From contig MPUH01000343.1 in NCBI GenBank assembly GCA_001970955.1, forward strand, positions 1 through 63,772: a DNA stretch of 63,772 nt, given 5' to 3'. A program made the position numbers and the translations under genes. The notes under the pieces are model-generated. The model was not told the origin of the DNA, did not search any database, and saw only the letters and a program-made list of their open reading frames with translations. Numbering within the stretch: position 1 is the stretch's first letter; each line of letters starts with the position of its first letter. This DNA comes from Stentor coeruleus. Taxonomy: Eukaryota > Ciliophora > Heterotrichea > Heterotrichida > Stentoridae. Positions 59,889-63,772 of this stretch are shown here, piece after piece.

Positions 59889-61539
59889 ATGAACAGCAAA
59901 ATCAAGCTTATAAAAAAGAAAAGGCTTAATAAGTTTTTCCATCACTGGATCACTTATTCAGAAATTTGGTAATAGTAACACAGCAAAAAGAAAAGAAAAA
60001 ACTTGATCAAAAGTTATAATTTTAGATTCCGCCAGCTTTTTAGACTTCTAGCCTCTTTCCTTGCAAAAGAAAGAAACAGAGTAAGAATTTTTGTCATTTT
60101 CCGTTTGTGGAAAAAGTGGAATTCCTCACAAACTGCTTCTAAAAACACTAAAGCCTACAAATTCCAACACAACTTTATTCAAAAAAAAGTATTGAAGCAT
60201 TGGAAGATTTACAAAGCAAATAAAATATCCAAAAAAAAACGCCAGGAGCTCACAAAATACAGAATTGAAAAAAAAATAAAGCGTAAAATGTTTAAATACT
60301 GGAAAAAAATCTATTTGCAAAATTACCATACTAAAATCTTCATCATAAAAAGAGTTAAAAATAGTATGAAACTTGCTATTCAAAGACTATTAAAAGGTAA
60401 AAATGATAAATCAAGGAAAAATTATATAAAATACAAGGCTGAAATTTTTAGAGCAAATAATTTGTTTAAAAAAGAATCTTATCTGTTTTTATGTTGGAAA
60501 AAAATATATATTAAAAGTGTTAATACGAAAATTTTTGTAAAAAAAAGAATCAAAAATAGTCTCAAACGTGCATTGAAAAAATTTCAAGATTTAAAGCAAA
60601 TTAAATCAAGAAGAGAATATTATTTTTATAAAGTTAATATATTTAGAAGTCAAATTTTATGTACAAATTTGTTGCGAAAGCTTCAAGAAAATATAGTTTA
60701 TCAGAAAAAATCCAGAAAACTTCAAATGTTTTTTAATTACTGGAAAAGGGTTTATAAAATGCTTAAAAAAGATAAGGAAAAGTATGAAACTGGGTGTAGG
60801 AAACGGCATTTACAAAACTTTTATTTTAAGATGCTAAAACTTGCTACAGAAATCAATAAAAAAGAAAGTAAAGCTAACAATCTTTATCTTCGTTGCATTT
60901 TTCGAGCATTTTCAAAGACAATTTTTGAAGGAAAAAAACTAAGACTTAAGAGTTTTTTAATATCTAAACAATGCTATGATAAAAATTACAAAAAAATCGT
61001 AAGTTATATTTTAGGCTAAAAAATTTTTTATGGCCATGAAGAAGCTAAAGAAACTCAATAAAGAAAAGATATTAAATCAAGAAAAGGCCAAAGTTTTATA
61101 CGCAAAAGCTTTAAAGAGAAAAACTTTACATAGTCTTCAATTATATTCCATTCCAAAAATTATAACAAAATCAAAAATTCGAAGTTTTCGAAGCAAATTA
61201 TATAAACGCAGAGGCTTAGCAAGAATAATTCTTTATGTTTCACTAAAAAAAGCTAAAAAAACCCAAGATAAATTATTTCTTTATCACAACAATCTTAAAA
61301 GAAAATGCCTTTATATACTAAAAATAAGGGTTCTAAAAAAAGCTGAAACAAAAAAATTACTTAGAATGTAAGCAATAAATAGGACTAAGTGGCTTGTATT
61401 TGAAAGAAAGTGTAAAACAATTTTCAAAGTATTTTATTATTGGAAAACTTTACACCGACTTAGACTTGTTTTGTTTGCCGTAAGATATGAAAAATTGTAC
61501 ACAGCAATAAATATATGGCAGAATATATCTTATCATTAA
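59889..61539 (+). CDS. Sfi1-like centrin-binding repeat protein, three introns
   Basis: Exons are 59889-59968, 59984-60998, 61015-61367 and 61383-61539. The introns are GTAATAGTAACACAG (15), GTAAGTTATATTTTAG (16) and GTAAGCAATAAATAG (15). The product has 534 residues and is extremely rich in Lys, Arg, Phe and Tyr. Trp-containing helical repeats recur about every 30-65 residues: HHWITYSEIW-like at the N-terminus, IFRLWKKWNSSQ, VLKHWKIYKANK, MFKYWKKIYLQN, LFLCWKKIYIKS, MFFNYWKRVYKM, and in the last exon VFYYWKTLH. The pattern F/L-x-x-W-K/R-x-h matches Sfi1 repeats, each of which binds one centrin. In heterotrich ciliates centrin fibres drive cell contraction, so a role in cortical contractile fibres or basal bodies is plausible. 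Confidence 0.65.
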
Positions 61540-61590
61540 TAAATCATATTTATATGATATTAAGTCATAAAAAAAAATCTAATTTCTAAG

Positions 61591-63732
61591 CTATTTAAAA
61601 TCTCTTCCAGCTTTTTCAATTTTTTCTGGGTCAAAAACAGCAGGTTCACCAGTCATCCCTTTAAATTTTAACCCAAAAGCAAGTCTTTGTTCATCAACAT
61701 CAGAAAGTTTCCCAAATATTTTTTCTTTTACCATCCTCCTACTCCATATCACACCTTTTTCAACATTTTCTGGAACGCCCGGAATAATCCTTGCTAAAAT
61801 AACTTTGAAAAATAGTAAAAAATGTTCTATAACCATAAAGTAAAACCATTTTTGCGTTGTTGTATCATTGTCAAAAATATCAGTAGTAAAAATAATTATT
61901 CCAGTATTTGTTAAAGTTCCAATAACTGATACAGTTTTTATAATAGATTCCCATTCACCTATAGAATTTGCTGGTGCTGGATAAGGTCTTTTAGTTAAAT
62001 TGCATAATTTAAACGAATCGACTCGAATTTCAAAAATGTTAACAATAAGGGCCAAAAACGGGACTATAGAAAAAGCTGAAGAAAACATAACAACATAGCC
62101 ATAATCAATAATAATTTCCATATAATCATCTAATGGTGTTTCATAAGGTTCAAGTTTACTTTCTTTTTCATATGGGCTACTGTTTAATGATATTTCTATT
62201 CCTTTATCCCTCATTTCTCTAAGATTTTTTGCTTCTTTACTCATACGATACTTGTATTTTATATAAGGAAGTCCAAGTTCAAACAGATTCAGACACATAT
62301 TAATAATAAAAATAGTCCCAAGTTGAGTTTCAAGTTCTTTCAAACAGTTGTTATTATAACATCCTTCACTCCACTTTTTAATAAAAGCAATATAAAATAA
62401 CGATGTATAACTATTGATAAACTGGAAAAGATAGAGTTTTAAAGCTAATGAGTCATTATATTCACTATCAAACTCATAATTTTCCCAATCATTGATTTTC
62501 CTCGCAACAGTCCGATACGTGAAATTCATGATTTTAATCTGAATAGCATTAATCGAAGCACAAAAAAGCATTCCATAAGTTGGGTACATTTTAGCAACAA
62601 CTCTTCTATATATAAAAATTGTTGCTATTATACCAATAGTAATAGTTACAAAACTAAGTGATATTGTAATCCCACAGCCTCTTTTGAAAAAACTCATAAC
62701 TCCTTTAATCTGAAGTTTTTTTTTCTGCCCTGATACAGGATCTTTACCATAAACTCCTTTAAACCTTGGTCTTTGTTGTTCAATTTCAATCATTTCTTTA
62801 GTTCCCCACATCCAACTTAATTCTGCTTGTCTTCTTAACCAAAGCTGATGAAGTAATGTAGAACCTAAGGCTAAGATCATAGAAAAAACTAAAATCGAAA
62901 TTTCTGAGTAGCTCATTTTGTATTCTTGATCACCAATATCTCCATAGTATTTTTGGATAATAAAAACAATTAGCCCAATAATTGCAGGAAATATAAGCCA
63001 TATTACATAATAATCAAGCCAAGCAAAATAAAGACCTATTTTTTCGCCGAAGTAAAGACGGATTTTTTCTAAGTCTTGAGCTTTCCAGAATTTACTGAAA
63101 CTACCCCAGTTTTCTTTAAGGTCTTTAAGATTCTCATCATGAACAGGGAAATTACTTGATATAATTCCATTTTCAATAAGCTCACCTGTGTCAATAGCAG
63201 AGTTTATCATAGCAAGGAGGATTCTAACTTTGTCTTTGTATGTAAAAAATGATTTAAATTCTCCAGGTACAGGATTTGGAATATGTTTACTTAAATGATC
63301 ATATACTTTATAAATATCTAAATTCATTTCTTTACCATCGCTTCCTTTTTGTTCAAAGTCTCCATATGGAGCTACTTTTTTATACTCTTCAAGTGGAGGT
63401 GGTTCATCTTTAAGCTGAACTTTGTAATCCATTAAGTCCGCTTGGACTGCAAGGTTTTCTTCAGAGCATTTAATTACCATAAAAATTTCATCTTTATCTT
63501 GAGAGAAAAAAAGCCGAAGCGATAGTTTAAGTTCTTCTTGCATTACTCGAATTACATTTGTTATGAGGACTATAAGAAATTTGTAATATTCTGGCTTGAT
63601 ATTTTCAACTTCAAAACCTTCCCATGCTTCTTTTAGATATTGAAGTTTTTCTTTTGACGTGTATTTTATTTGGATTTTTTTTTTTTTTATAAGTTCAAAA
63701 AGGTTTTGACACTTTAGGATTGTTGGCGTCAA
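61591..63732 (-). CDS. anoctamin (TMEM16) family channel/scramblase, 5' end unresolved
   Basis: The frame codes 713 residues. It is open from 61591 up to a TAA at 63751-63753, with no ATG before 63543 (residue 64), although the sequence upstream of that looks coding; the true start therefore lies across an unseen intron or beyond the window. A cytosolic N-terminal domain is followed by about ten TM helices (LYFAWLDYYVIWLIFPAIIG onward). Anoctamin signatures are YYGDIG near TM1, RPRFKGVYGKDPVSGQKKK, YMEIIIDYGYVVMFSSAFSI (TM7, Ca-site Glu), NIFEIRVDSFKLCNLTKRPY (TM8, Ca-site Glu and Asp) and IGEWESI. Family members are Ca-activated chloride channels or lipid scramblases; conserved TM7/TM8 acids suggest Ca control. 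Which activity applies here is not clear. Confidence 0.9.
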   Translation of the reverse strand: MTPTILKCQNLFELIKKKKIQIKYTSKEKLQYLKEAWEGFEVENIKPEYYKFLIVLITNVIRVMQEELKLSLRLFFSQDKDEIFMVIKCSEENLAVQADLMDYKVQLKDEPPPLEEYKKVAPYGDFEQKGSDGKEMNLDIYKVYDHLSKHIPNPVPGEFKSFFTYKDKVRILLAMINSAIDTGELIENGIISSNFPVHDENLKDLKENWGSFSKFWKAQDLEKIRLYFGEKIGLYFAWLDYYVIWLIFPAIIGLIVFIIQKYYGDIGDQEYKMSYSEISILVFSMILALGSTLLHQLWLRRQAELSWMWGTKEMIEIEQQRPRFKGVYGKDPVSGQKKKLQIKGVMSFFKRGCGITISLSFVTITIGIIATIFIYRRVVAKMYPTYGMLFCASINAIQIKIMNFTYRTVARKINDWENYEFDSEYNDSLALKLYLFQFINSYTSLFYIAFIKKWSEGCYNNNCLKELETQLGTIFIINMCLNLFELGLPYIKYKYRMSKEAKNLREMRDKGIEISLNSSPYEKESKLEPYETPLDDYMEIIIDYGYVVMFSSAFSIVPFLALIVNIFEIRVDSFKLCNLTKRPYPAPANSIGEWESIIKTVSVIGTLTNTGIIIFTTDIFDNDTTTQKWFYFMVIEHFLLFFKVILARIIPGVPENVEKGVIWSRRMVKEKIFGKLSDVDEQRLAFGLKFKGMTGEPAVFDPEKIEKAGRDFK

Positions 63733-63772
63733 AATTTGAAGACTGTTGGCTTAATAAGCGTTCTTTTACGGC

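Noticed and set aside
1..63772. tRNA, rRNA, CRISPR, telomeric repeats, transposons
   Set aside because: No T-arm-like GTTCGAATCC strings, rRNA segments, spaced repeats, telomere-type arrays or transposase/reverse transcriptase motifs were recognised by eye. A tRNAscan or Rfam run would be decisive.

Overview
The window looks like somatic (macronuclear) DNA of the heterotrich ciliate Stentor, most likely S. coeruleus. Three things read from the sequence support this. Broken reading frames are restored by removing introns of only 15 nt (16 cases) or 16 nt (2 cases); all sixteen 15-nt introns have A at position 10. TAA, TAG and TGA all act as stops (TGA ends the PP2C and SET-domain genes), which argues for the standard code and against Blepharisma, where TGA is Trp. 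The DNA is AT-rich and gene-dense with short spacers. No tRNA, rRNA or CRISPR array was recognised. Starts given here are the first in-frame ATG; several longer open frames begin only at TTG or GTG and were trimmed.

Layout. 0.6-10.6 kb: GNAT-like protein, a decayed frame, ribosomal protein eL6, a DegT/DnrJ-type aminotransferase, a degenerate kinesin-like protein, a PP2C phosphatase and a convergent DnaJ. 10.9-19.5 kb: coiled-coil proteins, an MFS transporter, a kinesin motor pseudogene, a HID1 pseudogene and a 7TM-RGS receptor-like protein. 19.8-27 kb: small proteins, a second MFS transporter, a CDC50 flippase subunit, two tandem two-TM paralogues and a long coiled-coil protein. 27.8-34.3 kb: CFAP46, a very large axonemal central-pair protein. 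35.4-46.3 kb: a two-gene cassette (kelch/Cys-rich membrane receptor plus importin-alpha-like ARM protein without an IBB domain) present twice head to tail. 46.8-55 kb: a hypothetical protein, KEOPS subunit Kae1/OSGEP, a secreted ML-domain protein, two hypothetical proteins, proteasome beta2 (PSMB7) and a SETD-type methyltransferase. 55-63.8 kb: a probable dynein heavy chain remnant, CFAP97, a membrane-anchored aspartic-protease homologue lacking its second Asp, a hypothetical protein, an Sfi1-like centrin-binding repeat protein and an anoctamin whose 5' end is not resolved.

The genes do not form an operon or pathway; this is an ordinary eukaryotic gene array enriched in cilium and cortex proteins (CFAP46, CFAP97, kinesin-like, Sfi1-like). 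The most unusual part is the duplicated receptor/importin cassette: the two copies differ by one nucleotide in an intron, share patches of very high identity, and the upstream importin copy has lost ladder residues that the downstream copy keeps.

Seven single-N positions each sit between two near-identical 47-113 nt blocks. These are almost certainly unmerged contig overlaps; two of them damage genes (15.5-16.5 kb and 53.2-55 kb).
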